Notes under the pieces: model-generated
Database searches by the model: none
What the model saw: the letters and a program-made list of their open reading frames with translations, nothing else
Told to the model about the DNA's origin: nothing
Position numbers and translations under genes: made by a program
NCBI GenBank assembly: GCA_963576785.1
Contig: OY756149.1
Location: forward strand, 558,001-622,000
DNA length: 64,000 nt
Direction of reading: 5' to 3'
Origin: Chlorophyllum brunneum
Taxonomy: Eukaryota > Basidiomycota > Agaricomycetes > Agaricales > Agaricaceae
Shown here: one piece after another, positions 45,101-56,495 of the stretch
How positions within the stretch are numbered: the first letter of the stretch is position 1
Layout of the letters: each line of letters opens with the position of its first letter

Positions 45101-46472
45101 GGTTCGGGAGGAAGAGGTAAAGGCGAAGCTAATTGAGTTGCAGAAGCGCGAGTACGAGTTGTTGAACAAGATGAAGCAGAAGTTGGATGAAGGCGAGGGG
45201 GAGAAAGAGGGTGACAGGGAATGGGACCGCGAGAGGAAAGAGAGAGATAGAGAGGAAGAAAGAGAACGTGACCGCGAGAAGCAGAAGGACGGACGGAGAC
45301 AAAGAGAACAATGGCAACAAGAACATCTGGAACGCGAGAGACAAGAGCGGTTACAGTGGGAGGAGACAGAGAAGCTTCAAGAGAGGAAGGCACACGAGGA
45401 GCGGCTTCGGCAAAAACAGGAAACGGAACGCCAGCAGAAACTCGATGATAGAGAGAGAATGCGCGAGCGGGAGGAGAAATCGCGGCATGAATGGGAAGAG
45501 CAGCAGCGGAAGCAGGCAGCAATGCAGGAAGCGAAAGAGAGGGACGCGAAAGAAACGAGGGAACGAGAACACAGAGAGAGGGATGCACGGTTCAAGCAAG
45601 AGCAAGAGCGCATGCGACAGCAAATGGAGTATCAGCAGAGGAGGGATGCAGAACTGAAACGCCAGCGGGAGGAACGCAAACGACAGGATAGTGCGGGTCC
45701 TGATAATCCTTGGTCTGGAACCTCATCTAGCCCTGGACCCGGTACAAATCGCGTGCCCCCGACGAGAGCTAACTCGACCACCGCCCCCGACGGTTGGAGT
45801 ACTTCCAATGGATCTTCTGCTCGGAGTGCTTCGTCTGGGTCTTCCGCGTGGACTTCTGCAAAAGCTACGTCTGCAAGTTCTACCGCGTCAAACGCCACCC
45901 CGAGACCAAAGCCTGCCTCGACTCCACACCCTCAGAGGAAGCCTTCCACGGGCTCTGGTGCATACCCCTCAGCTCCTATGTCGGAAGCTGAACGGCAACG
46001 GAGAGCTGAAGAAGAAACTCAGAAGCAACACGAGAGGTTCCGGTTAGAGCAGGAGCGCCTAGAGACCGCACGTCAAGCAAAGTTGGCAAGGGGAAGCTTA
46101 TCAACGGACGACATGATGCAGGTTTATCTGCTGCACGAAAAGCAATGGGAAATGTTACCAAAACGCGATGAACTTCACTGGGATCACTTCCCGTGGCCGA
46201 TGTTTGTGCTACCGAGAGATCCTGAGCAGATCACTGGTGGGGCGATCCTCGCATACTTGAAGCCCGACTGTTATCCAGGGAAGGACAAGTCGATGAGTCT
46301 GAAGGACAGGATAAAGGACCAGATTAAGAAGTGGCACCCAGATAGATTCGACACGAAACTGTTGCCAAAGGTGGCGGATAGCGAGAAAGAGGTCGTGAAG
46401 ATAGGGTCGGGGACCGTTGTCAGATATCTTAATGATCTACTGGATAAGGCACCTGGCCTGATGAGTATATGA
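42139..46472 (+). CDS. Long coiled-coil protein with C-terminal HPD (J-like) motif
   Basis: Two exons (42139-43816 and 43867-46472; the 50-bp intron joins RDG to an EGYHRNS segment) encode 1,427 residues. Residues 1-60 are Ser/Pro-rich. Residues 60-150 form a conserved-looking charged helical block (DEWKDNMKRSIEENLGSMLQ). Residues 150-690 are disordered. Residues about 690-1165 are an almost unbroken Lys/Glu/Arg/Asp helix with 7-residue spacing (EDEVKKREEDMKKRE), as in a coiled coil or single alpha helix. A Ser/Thr/Ala linker follows, then a compact end domain: ELHWDHFPWPMF, SLKDRIKDQIKKWHPDRF and VVRYLNDLL. His-Pro-Asp at about residue 1383 resembles the J-domain signature for Hsp70 stimulation, but the helix before it is not a typical J-domain helix II. 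An Hsp70-linked or cytoskeletal scaffold role is possible but unproven. Confidence 0.82.
44240..45690 (+). repeat. Purine-rich, strand-asymmetric degenerate repeat
   Basis: The sense strand is dominated by A and G for about 1.4 kb, built from degenerate AAG-AGG-GAG-GA codon repeats for the Lys/Glu/Arg helix. No exact unit is repeated, so this is amino-acid-level periodicity rather than a recent satellite. Confidence 0.7.
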
Positions 46473-47407
46473 ATGGTTGGCCTGTTCACATTTTTGGTGA
46501 CTATCTATGGAACTTGTGTATGTATACCCACTTCATGCTGTACGATTATCACTTTTTGTAAAATGCCGAATGTTTATGTTTCCCATCGTTCCAGAGGTAG
46601 AGGGTGTTGGAGGTCGGGAAGAATGAGAGATCCATCATCCGTCTCTCCTTCTTAAGTATAGGACAGCAGTGCTGTTTATGTTCTTGCTGTCCTTGTGGTT
46701 ATGATGTCCTCGTTTCGAGTCATATAACCACATGTGTGTAGCATGATCCACGTTTTGATGCACGAGGCAGCTTGGGTTGTACCAAATTTGGATCAGAGTT
46801 TGCCCCCCTGAGTGTCAGTCAACCTGCCGAGCTTACGCATAAAACCCAAAACTAACATCTCGCACCGGGAACCGGACACGTTTAGTTGGGGATTACCCCT
46901 GTTATCGAACGTAATGACCAAGAAACACTGTTCGGAGCTGATAGCACCCTGCGTGGGATCTCGGCGTCTCGTTCCAGAAGATAAGCTGGAGCGGGCTTGG
47001 GCACCCGGCAATGAATGAAGGCAATGAGAGACTCAGAGTAAAATTAGAATGGGAGTTGTAGAGCTCGCCGACTCGGAACCATGCAACGACCACGCTATAC
47101 CCGCGGAGGACCCATCCTCTCCATAACCAAGAGAACGGCAGAATATTGTGATCAGCCACTCGGTCTGGCCGAGAACACGGCCAATGTATTGGGGACCCAC
47201 AAATGACGTCACGATAGCAATAGGCACGCTTAGATTTAGGTGTGGGTGAATCCGAAAGCAAGCACAGGTCGACAACGCTCTGACTACATGAGGAAATAAC
47301 ACTAAAGGTAGGGATCTATCACGATTTATAACACTACTAAAATACGCACATATAACGCCCCGTGGTCACTGGACAAAAGAGGTATAGTCTGCGCCATCAT
47401 ATGATGA
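46473..47407. other. Convergent 3' intergenic region
   Basis: About 930 bp between two converging genes. Only short frames with no recognisable content are seen. Confidence 0.55.
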
Positions 47408-48588
47408 TCACGGACGATAGACTTCGGCCCTGAATGTACAAGCCACCCCCTGCGCTTGCAACCGTAATGGACGGATTGTGCCATTGAAAGCTTGCCAATT
47501 AAAGGGTCTTGTGTGAGCATTACGAAGGTCAAAGGTCAAGTTCGCAGTCGTAAGTCTAGGGAATGTGGTGGCCAAGCGTTCATCGAGCTCGGCAGAAAAT
47601 GAATGCATCCAAGTGTGTAGATCGGTAGGCCAAGGAAATGGAACGACGGAGCTGAATGTGACGTTGACATTTTCAAGGAGGTGAGGCGCGGGGAGGTTGT
47701 ACAGAAGGGGGAAGAGCCAATGCCGAAGTGAAGAGTTCATTATATCCATAGTCTTCGCGTCTCCCTTTGGACTAGCCCCAAGGTGTGCGTAAAGACGTTT
47801 TAGAGATGTGAGGGACGCGAGGTCAGGTTGGGTGAATTGATATCCATCGAAAGAATCTGAGGAGCTCCTGTCAGACTTTTGACGTCAATAGATAGGTGGC
47901 GGTGGGTGAACGTACTGTTTTGCCAATCAAGGATCCGAAGCTCCTCAAGATCATGAGAAACGGGTCCAATCCGTTGCAGCAAGGACCCAATATCCCTCAA
48001 AAAGTCCTCTGGTTTTGCATCCTCGTCTCTCCAACTGACACTACATCGAAGACACTTGACAGACCGCAGAGAGGCAGAAGCCTTTCCCGCTTGCCATTCG
48101 ATAAACGTCCGGAACTCCCGGATATTTGCAGCGCCAACCAGCGATAAGTCCGTAAGCGCTCCCTGCTCCCTCGCTTGAGTATCTGCCGGAAAGACAGGCA
48201 TCACCGCCGTGGCAATCGTGGTAGCCGCGATGCACAACGTGCTGCCCGTAAAATATCGCAAAAACGACAAAGGAAAGTTCTTGGAAGCAAGAATTTGTAG
48301 TTCTTGCAAGCTTGGCAAAGAGATGAGTCGAACCAGCGCTCTGAGCCCCTGCTCCTCGAGCATTACCCAGTTAAGCGTCTTCCAGTGAATTACAAATGTC
48401 TCCAATGAATGCAAACGATTGAGGAATTGGATGAGTTCGGAGCGGACGACCCCCGACGTTCCCTCGGTGTAGACTGTGAGGGCCTTGATATGTGTCGCAC
48501 GCTCATCGTCCTGGATGAAGAGGAAAGGGTGTTTGGGATCCAAGGGATTGATCGTGTGAGGAGTAGTTGGCTTGAACGGGTCGGTCAT
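47408..48588 (-). CDS. F-box/LRR-like family protein, copy 2
   Basis: ATG 48586-48588 (MTDPFKPTTPHTIN). Leucine-rich segments include LETFVIHWKTLNW, LQELQILASKNFPLSFLRYF, LTDLSLVGAANIREF and LEELRILDWQN. One intron (donor GTACGTTC near 47,916, acceptor CTCCTCAG near 47,857) restores the frame into SFDGYQFTQPDL and the second exon (MDIMNSSLRHWLFPLLYNLP). Stop is at 47408-47410, giving about 370 residues. It is clearly related to the gene at 49.4-50.6 kb (ILASKNFPLSFLR against IIASRNFPLDLLR, and a matching last exon) and more distantly to the gene at 39.3-40.9 kb. The N-terminus lacks a clear F-box, so it may be a truncated or specialised family member. Function is unknown. Confidence 0.7.
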
Positions 48589-49365
48589 TGTAGTGCGATG
48601 TCGATGGGGGGTGAAAATGGGATCAGAAATCAATATGGGCGCATATCCCTCGTCTGCCGGGAATTCTCCTGTTTAATCCTTTTCCGGTTTTACGCTTTGT
48701 GTAACTGTGTGGCCTGTGGTGGGTAGGGTAGCACGGTGAGTTTGTCCTGACAACTGTGCATCGCGTCTAACTTTTGAGGGTGGCGTGTCGAGTTCACGGT
48801 GGACTAATTGATACGTCCCTAAAATCGGGCACCCGTCAAGCTGAGAAGTAGAGGATCAGGGTTGTGCTGGGTTGCGGTTGAAACGTTGGGTTTCCTGAGC
48901 ACAAGTGGTCATACGGACCTTGGGACCCAGCGCCTGGTCCAATCCACGGCTGATGCGGCCAATGCCGTTACGCCCACACTCGGAAATTCTCCATTTGCGG
49001 CCACACATCCATCGACCACCACCCCCTCGGTCAATCTCATTTCCTATCAGACCTCCAAGGCGCAAAGGTTTGTGGCCTTGCGTTACTCGTTCGCGGACAA
49101 CCACGCCTCCACAATGTGTTTTAGCTTACTCAATTGGAAGATCCACCCTGAAATTGTCACCCAGGGATCAACCAGGCCAGAAAAACTCACCACAGAACAG
49201 TGCGTGCGGATCTCCTAGGCAACAAACGGGGGCATGCTTTCCGAGACCTCACATAAGCACAATGTGAAAGCGACACGAAGGAAAATGCACCCAGCGATGA
49301 TCAGTGTATCCATCCGAAGCGACAGAAGATACATAACAGGCAGGTGAATTAGGCGCCTTATTGAG
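48589..49365. other. Intergenic region between two related genes
   Basis: About 780 bp. A 118-codon plus-strand frame (48862-49218) has no recognisable domain and is not called. Nothing else is seen. Confidence 0.5.
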
Positions 49366-50668
49366 TCATTCTAAGTTAGAAATGTCACGAACCCAAAACG
49401 AGCAGTCCACTCCCCGCACATTCAAATGAGTGGGCTGATTCTCGGCATTAAATACCATCCACCGTTCATGTCCACCAACGCCGTGCAACTGAAATCCCAT
49501 ATTCACCTGCTGTAAACTAGCAAACCCACGAGCCAAGTACCAGTCTAGCTCCCTCCATAATCGCCCCATTGTATCAATAAGATTAGCCAGCGATGTCAAT
49601 GGGTTCGAAAATATTACTTGATAGGTGACATCAAGAGACTGGAGGTGAGTCGACGGTGGTAGGTAAGAGAGTAAAGATGTGAGCCATTCCCGGAGTGTGG
49701 TGTACACTTGAAGTGGACTCAGGTCATGCTTGACACGGAGATGAGCTTCAATGCTTCCCACAAGTCGGAGAGAAGGGAGGTCTTGAACGCCGAGAGAGTG
49801 GCCAATCACTGCACCTAAGAGCGATGCATTAGCCGCCAACCGGTCATCACGAATGCCGAATGCCCTTACTCGGTCGTTCATCCTGCACCCTGAACTCCTG
49901 AATCCTCGACCCATCAAGAAACCTCAAAAAAGATCTCACCAAGTCCAGGTTCCTCTCTGACTCGAACTGATCATCATCGGCAGTGCATGTCATACATAAG
50001 GATTCAAGACTTCGCAACGCATCACGAAGCACAGGTTGTCTTTCGAAGTACTCCATAAATGCAACGATGTTCCGTTGTCCCATTAGTGACAAGCTCACAA
50101 TGGCCTGGGCGCCCGTAGGCGCTTGGGGTGATAAGTGAGCTGAGATGCTTGGGATGAGGCATCCAGTGAAGACGAGGTGTAAACGCACACCAGAGAACCC
50201 CCGCAGAAGATCCAACGGGAAGTTACGCGAGGCGATGATCTCCAGCTCTTCCAGGGTGTCCAGGGTGATGAGTCGGATCAATGCCGCCTTCTGATTATCT
50301 GGAAGTAGGTTCCAGTCTAGGGAATGCCATGAAACATGAAGTGTTTTGATCGACGACAGTGATGAAAGAAAGACGGGAAGGGAGGTGTGCATGTAGGGTG
50401 AGTCTCCTTCTCCTGAGATCAAGGTGAGATCCTTGACACGTCGTCCTCTTCTTCGACCCTCATTCGGAGTAGAAGCTGACGGCGAGGTAGCTGTCACACA
50501 TGGGACTGATGGGTCTATCGTTAGGCTTTGGTTTTGTTCTCCAGCAGAGCGGGAACCACTGGAGTGAGAGTAGGAGGCCATTGGGGAAAAGGCGGGAAAA
50601 AAGCGTGGTGAAAGGGAATGCTCTGGGAGCAGTGGCAGGGTGCCGGAATAAAAGACTTTGTTTAACAT
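49366..50668 (-). CDS. F-box/LRR-like family protein, copy 3
   Basis: Two exons are joined by an intron with donor GTAAGGGC (near 49,872) and acceptor CTCTTAG (near 49,820); the join reads QDERPS-AVIGHSLGVQDL. Leucine-rich segments include IKTLHVSWHSLDWNLLP, LEELEIIASRNFPLDLLRGF, LESLCMTC and LQSLDVTYQVIF. The stop is at 49366-49368. The longest ATG start is 50668 (MLNKVFYSGT); by comparison with copy 2 the start at 50579-50581 (MASYSHSSGS) is equally likely. No clear F-box is seen. The gene lies in the same orientation as copy 2, 0.8 kb away, suggesting tandem duplication followed by fast divergence. Function is unknown. Confidence 0.7.
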
Positions 50669-51612
50669 CCGATGACAGCTTGGTTTGGGCTTCACAGCTT
50701 TTTCTCATTGAGCCTTGCTTTTTGAAGACTTTGCGGATGGCCAGCGTATCTCCAATAACCCGGTCTACCGCAACGTCATTGTTAATAATGTTTGCGACTC
50801 GGGGAATTCATAGACTCCATCAAGTATGCTAATTTTACTCCCCTATCGTTTCACAAAAAGGCCTCTTCCTGGTAGAGAAAGCACACTGATCTCTCATGGT
50901 GTCGATGGCTCCCACTGAATTGATGGGCATCGGGTGTGACTCGGGGGACCCTTTACGACAAGGGGGAGAGCCTTTCAAACCACGTCCCCAAAACAGTCAC
51001 AGATTTCCATAGACCCAGGGTCCAGAGGTTCAGCGGGTCCAGCCAAGTAAGGACGAAGGAAGCAACCGAACCCTGACGGTCCTTGTCCCAGGTCCGGAAT
51101 GCCTCGGATCCGGCATAGCTACGGGAGGTAGCCAATAACCGTCGCGTTCCATATGAGCTGCCTCCGACACGGAACCTTATTACACAAGCATTGATAGTTT
51201 CCGATGGTGTGGCAGCTGATAGTTTGGGCGATGTTTGGTGTGAACCAATCCAGCTTGCGTGGGTAACCATCACTTTGTAAATATGGACCTACACACAAAT
51301 GACGTCAGGTTCCTTCACCCCAGCGATAGCAGTGAGCGAAGACGTTGAACAGAGGCCTCATATTTCACCGCTGGGAGTTCAGTCAATTATGTCCTCACAT
51401 TCGACTGCGGGCTTTTCATTTATATTCTACAACTACAGTGGCATGGGTGGTGATGCACGGACCATGTTGAAATGTCCGCCTCAAGATAAGCAATCCCAGG
51501 TGTTGAATCTTTTGGTAAGCAAAGAAGATGCAGAAAAATGTAATCCAAGGTCCTCAAGGTCAGCAGCCAAGATCCGTCATGGCAGGACCGTCATCTGCTA
51601 TCGAGATCTGAT
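50669..51612. other. Intergenic region
   Basis: About 940 bp between copy 3 of the F-box-like family and the 3' end of SHMT. Short frames on both strands carry no recognisable features. Confidence 0.5.
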
Positions 51613-53506
51613 TTAGAAGCCCTCATGATACCCAGTGGGTTTTTGCAAGTTAGCGGTCTCAACACCCGGAAGAGGCCATTTGCTGGCAAAGATGCGAACT
51701 TCGTCACGGAGCTGCTTCACTTGAGTGAAACCTTGCTTTCCCTCCTCTTGAGTAGTGGCAACACGGACAAAGTCCTTGAGGAGTTTCGAACCAGCTTCCT
51801 TCTGAAGGACGAGAGAAAGTTGGACGGCACGGTGAAGGAAGTCACCGACGATCTTTATGTCCTCCTCCTTCATGTCACGAGAAGTCAAAGCCGAGGTACC
51901 AAGACGGATACCGCCAGGGACCTGGGCAGAGGCGTCACCAGAAACGGCATTTTCTGGAAGGGTAGGTCAGCAGATCATAATATAACAAAGTGTACGGAGC
52001 TCACTATTGATGGTGATACCCATCAGGTCACAAACCTTTTCAACCTTGCTCCCTGTCAAACCAAGGGGCCTAAGGTCCCATAGGACGAGGTGGTTGTCGG
52101 TGCCACCAGTCTGGAGCCTATAGCCATGGGTGACGAGGGTGTCGGCAAGAGTTCTGGCATTGGCAATGACCTGCTTAGCGTAGGACTTCCATTCGGGTCG
52201 CGAAACTTGGAGGAGGGCAGTCGCGACGGCAGCGATGGTCTGCAGGGTTCAAGTCAACAACTACTTGAGAACAGTCGATTGAGCTTACGTTGTTGTGAGG
52301 GCCGCCCTGACACGCGGGAAACACAGCATCGTTGACACGCTTCTCGAGATCAGGTGCATTAGCGCGATCCTTCCTGAAGAAGATAAGACCCGCACGGGGC
52401 CCTCGGAGTGTCTTGTGGGTCGTGGTAGTGACGACATCACAGTGCTCAAAGGGGCTGTTCAGCTCTTGAGCAGCAATGAGACCACTGGTGTGGGCGATAT
52501 CGGCCATGAGCCAAGCACCCTCCTTGTCGGCAATCTCACGGAGTTTGGCATATTCCCAGTCACGGGGATAAGCCGAGGCGCCACAGATGATGAGACGAGG
52601 TTTGAAGATCTTGGCTTGGGCCGCGAGGCCTGCATAGTCAATGAGGTTTGTATCGGGCGTAATGGCATAAGGATAGGACTGGAAGTAGATCGACGAGGCA
52701 GTCATCTTCTTCTTGGCGGTCTGAAACAGCATGAAGCAAGGAGCGTTAAAGCGAGTAAGATTAGGCATACATAATATCCGTGGGTGAGGTGACCGCCATC
52801 GGGAAGGCCGAGACCCATAAGACGGTCCTGAGGTTGGATCAAAGCAGTCAGGGCCGCGAAGCTGAACAGTCATTAGTTCCGTGGAGAAGACAAGTGACGA
52901 GGTGATACGCACTTTGCAGTCTACAGACGAAGGCAACATTCAGGCAAGTGAACTCCAGTATATTTGGGGTAAATAACTCACGCTACCTGAATAGGGCTGA
53001 ACGTTAACACCCCAGACTGCGGGATCGAGATTGAACGCAGTGAGGGCGCGTTTCCGGCACAGAATCTCGAGTTCATCGATGTATTCATTACCGCCATAGT
53101 AACGAGCATTAGGAAGACCCTCGGAGTACTTGTTGGTGAGGATGGAGCCATTGGCTTCCATCGTGGCACGGCTGGTCAAGTTCTACTTTGCGTGAGTACG
53201 ATAGTGCAGAAGAGCCGAAAGCATATCACCTCGGAAGCGATGAGTTCAAGACCGGTGAACTGCCTCCATGTCTCCTTATCGATGATATTTTTCACTTCCG
53301 GATCGACCTCTGCGAGAGGCGCGTACAGAACCTTGTTCTGAAAGGTATGTAGCGCGTGAGACTTGGGACGATGAGTGCAGAAAACGAGGGCGTACGAATG
53401 CTGGGGTACTCGTTGTGGCCATTGTTCGTGTAAAAGGACGAGAAGGGGGCCGAATCCTGGGGGTGACGGTAAGACGGTAGAAAGGCGTAATCACAACTCG
53501 CGACAT
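51613..53506 (-). CDS. Serine hydroxymethyltransferase (canonical copy)
   Basis: PLP enzyme that converts serine and tetrahydrofolate to glycine and 5,10-methylene-tetrahydrofolate, the main one-carbon entry step. Family motifs: [80 protein letters not shown]-lysine motif [20 protein letters not shown] loop, and [19 protein letters not shown]. The CDS ends KPTGYHEGF with TAA at 51613-51615. About seven short introns give roughly 500 residues. ATG 53506 begins a basic, hydroxylated leader ([19 protein letters not shown]..) resembling a mitochondrial presequence; the in-frame ATG at 53420-53422 (MATTSTPAF) would give a cytosolic form. A diverged paralogue lies at 30.9-32.8 kb. Confidence 0.93.
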
Positions 53507-54625
53507 CGCAAAAAAACAAAAAGCTGCAAAATGTGGTTCGGATAAAACCGAAATCCATCGATCAGCGATCGGTTTTTAACCCCGACCGTCCCTGAATATT
53601 TATTCTCGCACGACTTCAAGATAAATCATCCCGAGTTACGTATTGTTTTACTTGGGCTGAAATCGTTGACTTGAAATTATGCACTCCTTGGTGTAGCGTC
53701 TGACCACCCAGATGTGGACGTCCTTACACGGGCGCTTCAAACTTGAAATTGTGGCGTATCATCATCACCTTCTGATGTTATCTGACCCGCTAAGCACTTC
53801 CGGTGACAGTTGCCGCGATCAATCCTCACTCGCGCAATGAGGACTAGTATTGCTAATTACCTCCATACAGACGCGAAGAGAACCCTCTTGCTTCATACTT
53901 ACTCTAATCTAATGGCTTCTTCTCACAGATGGGTCCAAATTTGTCCACGCCCAATGGGGAGGAGCTACCGGCGGGCGAGGAGTGCAAGGAGTGAAAGAGT
54001 TATATGTTTACCTCATCCTGATGCAAAATGTAATGCAGTCAAAGAGAATACAAGACTAATTCAAGGCTTATCTGTCCTGAGCTTGTAACCAGGAATCGTA
54101 CACGGCGAATCCCCAAGTTAATCCCGCTAAAGGGCACCAGCAAAGCATTACCCACCCTTCTTTTCTTGGTTCCTGTGCCTACGGACATCACACAACTGCG
54201 GTTTTAGGGGGATCAATAGGACTATAATACCTCTGCGCAGTCCCCGTCTCCGACTACAATGTTGAACCATTGCTGAAACAAGTTGTATACTTGATGAAGT
54301 TGGCGGCCGAAGGGGGGGAGGGTAAGCCAAAGCTGATTTCAATCCGGTCTTGCCAATATTATGTCCTTACATTACATTTTCCAATGCTCCTGCTTCAGCC
54401 CCTGTTATACTATTTTGAGTAACGCGATCAAGCTGGCAACATCTCACAGCGGGCGTGCGGGCCTGTCAGAACCACGAGAGGCTAAGGTGTGACATGAGAG
54501 AAAACCCTTTCCTATTTTAGCTTTCGTATACTACATGTAAAAATATGCAAGGAGGAAAATATGGATGTGGTACAAAATATAGTGCTACAGCTGACCCAAA
54601 AGAATGATAGTATCTTACACAGAGC
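53507..54625. other. SHMT promoter and chitinase 3' region
   Basis: About 1.1 kb. The end next to 53,507 must carry the SHMT promoter. No gene, repeat or strong TATA box is seen. Confidence 0.5.
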
Positions 54626-56298
54626 TTACATGCTACCGACGATCGCATCAAGAAGCGAGCTGTCGGAGGCATCGGAAGCGATATGCCACATAGCGAAACC
54701 GGCGAGGTTCTGTTCGCGGATAAAGTTACCCTTGGCCTCTGAGTTTGAAGTTAGCTAGTCTGTAAAGTAATCAAAACTCGAGTGTACGCACTGAAACTGT
54801 TGGTGTCATCAAAGTTGATCAAAACTTGCGAAGTGGAGTTGTAGATGTACGCCTGGGAGGATTGAATCAGTAGTGTTCGCAGTGAAAAAAAAACTGCCAC
54901 TCACTGTCTGACTACAATTGTCGAATTGATGGAGAAGACCATTAGCGGCGTTGCCCTTGGAGTCAATGAATCCCCTCTGGACCATGTCACTGTAATCGAA
55001 AATGCCACCGGGACCACTGACGACACCACACTCGTCCTTGGCAGCTGAACGGTGTGTTAGTTCGAATAAAATGAAGTGGAAGCAAAAGCCTTACTCGCTC
55101 CAGCGGTTTCACCAGTACCGGGTGGAACATTATTCTTGTCAAAGGCGGGGTATTGAGCGAGTTTCTTGGCATCACCACCAATCACATAGCTCTGGACAGA
55201 GTAGCTGTGACCGTAGGAGGGAACGCCCAACACTATTTGGTTGGCAGGGAAACCAGCAGCAGTCCATGCCTTGACGGCGGAAGCACAGGAACCTTGTTGG
55301 TTCTGAGTCGGTGCACACGAATCTTGGAGAGGACCGTTGGGACCAGCACCGACAGTTGAGAAAGTTCCATAAATGTCGTAGGCCATGATCGCTATGGTCA
55401 CACCACTCAGTAATTGGGCGACCAACAGCCTAACATGCTACCCACCAAGATGGTTAAGAACCTTGGCAAAACCAGAAACATCGCTCGACGGTTTACCATC
55501 AGGCCCGTTGAATGGTGTTATACCCACAGCGGCAGTTAGTTGAAAGTCGTTGCCCGCCTTCTGGCGCACCTCTTGAAGGAGCTCAAGGAAGTTGGCAGTG
55601 TCAGAGTCGGCAATCACATTACAGCCTATGCCCTGCTTGTTGGGATATTCCCAGCTTCATAAAGTTGTTATTTTTGTGAAAATATTGCGAATGGCGGGGG
55701 TACGACTCACTCGAAATCAATACCATCAAGTTTAAATTTGTTCGTGAAGTCAAGAAGAGTCTTGGCGAAAGCAGTCCGGTTCTCGGCATTTGCCATGGCG
55801 GAGGAAAAGAACCTGGATCCAGTCCATCCTCCGACAGAGATGAGTGCTTTAACGCCCTATCACAGAGTGAGCTCCAACCCTGCGAAAAAGAAAGGGAGGG
55901 ATAACATACATGAGAATGAGCTTGTGTAACAAAATCCTGGAGGACAGACTCGTCGTCTCGGAATTCAAGTTTGTTGACATCAGATGTAGTAAGACTAAGT
56001 ATAGGTCAGTGCATATGTCATTCCGAGAGGCACAGTATACGCACGCGAAAGCATAGGTCAAAGCAGAGTACTTGTCCCACGGAATTTGACTTGGGGAGAA
56101 CTTGTCGCTATACCAGCCAGGGTACCAGCCGGAAGCCAGCCTGGTGGTTGTGGAGTTCGGGTATGTAGTTGGTGTGGCAATGGGACCGGCAGGAGTCGAC
56201 GTGGTGTTTCCACTAGCAGTTGATGTTGGGGGTCGTGAACACGCTGGACGGCCAGCAACCAAAGAGGCAAGGGCAGCGAGAGCAAGAAAAGCCTTCAT
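54626..56298 (-). CDS. GH18 chitinase, secreted
   Basis: Hydrolyses beta-1,4 bonds of chitin during cell-wall remodelling or nutrition. ATG 56296-56298 begins a signal peptide (MKAFLALAALASLVAG), followed by a Ser/Thr/Pro linker and the catalytic barrel: WYPGWYSDKF, YSALTYAFA, the SxGG motif ALISVGGWTGSRFFS, the catalytic DxxDxDxE motif, AIMAYDIYG, and the end motif NLAGFAMWHIASD. The catalytic motif is split by an intron: GATTTCGA is joined to CTGGGAA, giving DGIDFDWEYP, so all acidic residues are present. Stop TAA is at 54626-54628. No C-terminal binding domain is seen. Several short introns; roughly 450-480 residues. It belongs to a run of four genes for secreted-type proteins. Confidence 0.9.
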
Positions 56299-56489
56299 TG
56301 TGATAGCAATATCTTCAAGGATAAATCGTCTGCGGTGTCAAAAGAAAGCGTAGAGAATTTGTTGGATGTACGACCAGCGTAAGAATAAAATGACCAGCAA
56401 TGGCTGTGGAGACGGGAAGGGAAAAGGAAAGGTGTCCGGGAATCAATCTGGATTAAGGAGAAGTGGAGAATCGACGACATCCATATGCG

Positions 56490-56495
56490 TTTATA
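56490..56495 (-). promoter_or_regulatory. Possible TATA box of the chitinase
   Basis: TATAAA on the minus strand, about 190 bp before the chitinase ATG. It is further than usual unless the leader is long. Confidence 0.3.

Noticed and set aside
44237..45623. Minus-strand frames rich in Ser, Phe and Leu opposite the coiled coil
   Set aside because: They are complements of Lys/Glu/Arg codon repeats; no signal peptide or domain context beyond composition.
48862..49218. 118-codon plus-strand frame between the F-box-like copies
   Set aside because: No known motif; an overlapping frame of equal length exists in another register, so chance is likely.
55700..55740. Apparent Asp-to-Glu change in the GH18 catalytic motif (reads DFE before the intron)
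   Set aside because: The codon is split by the intron; joining GA to C gives Asp, so the motif is the canonical DGIDFDWEYP.
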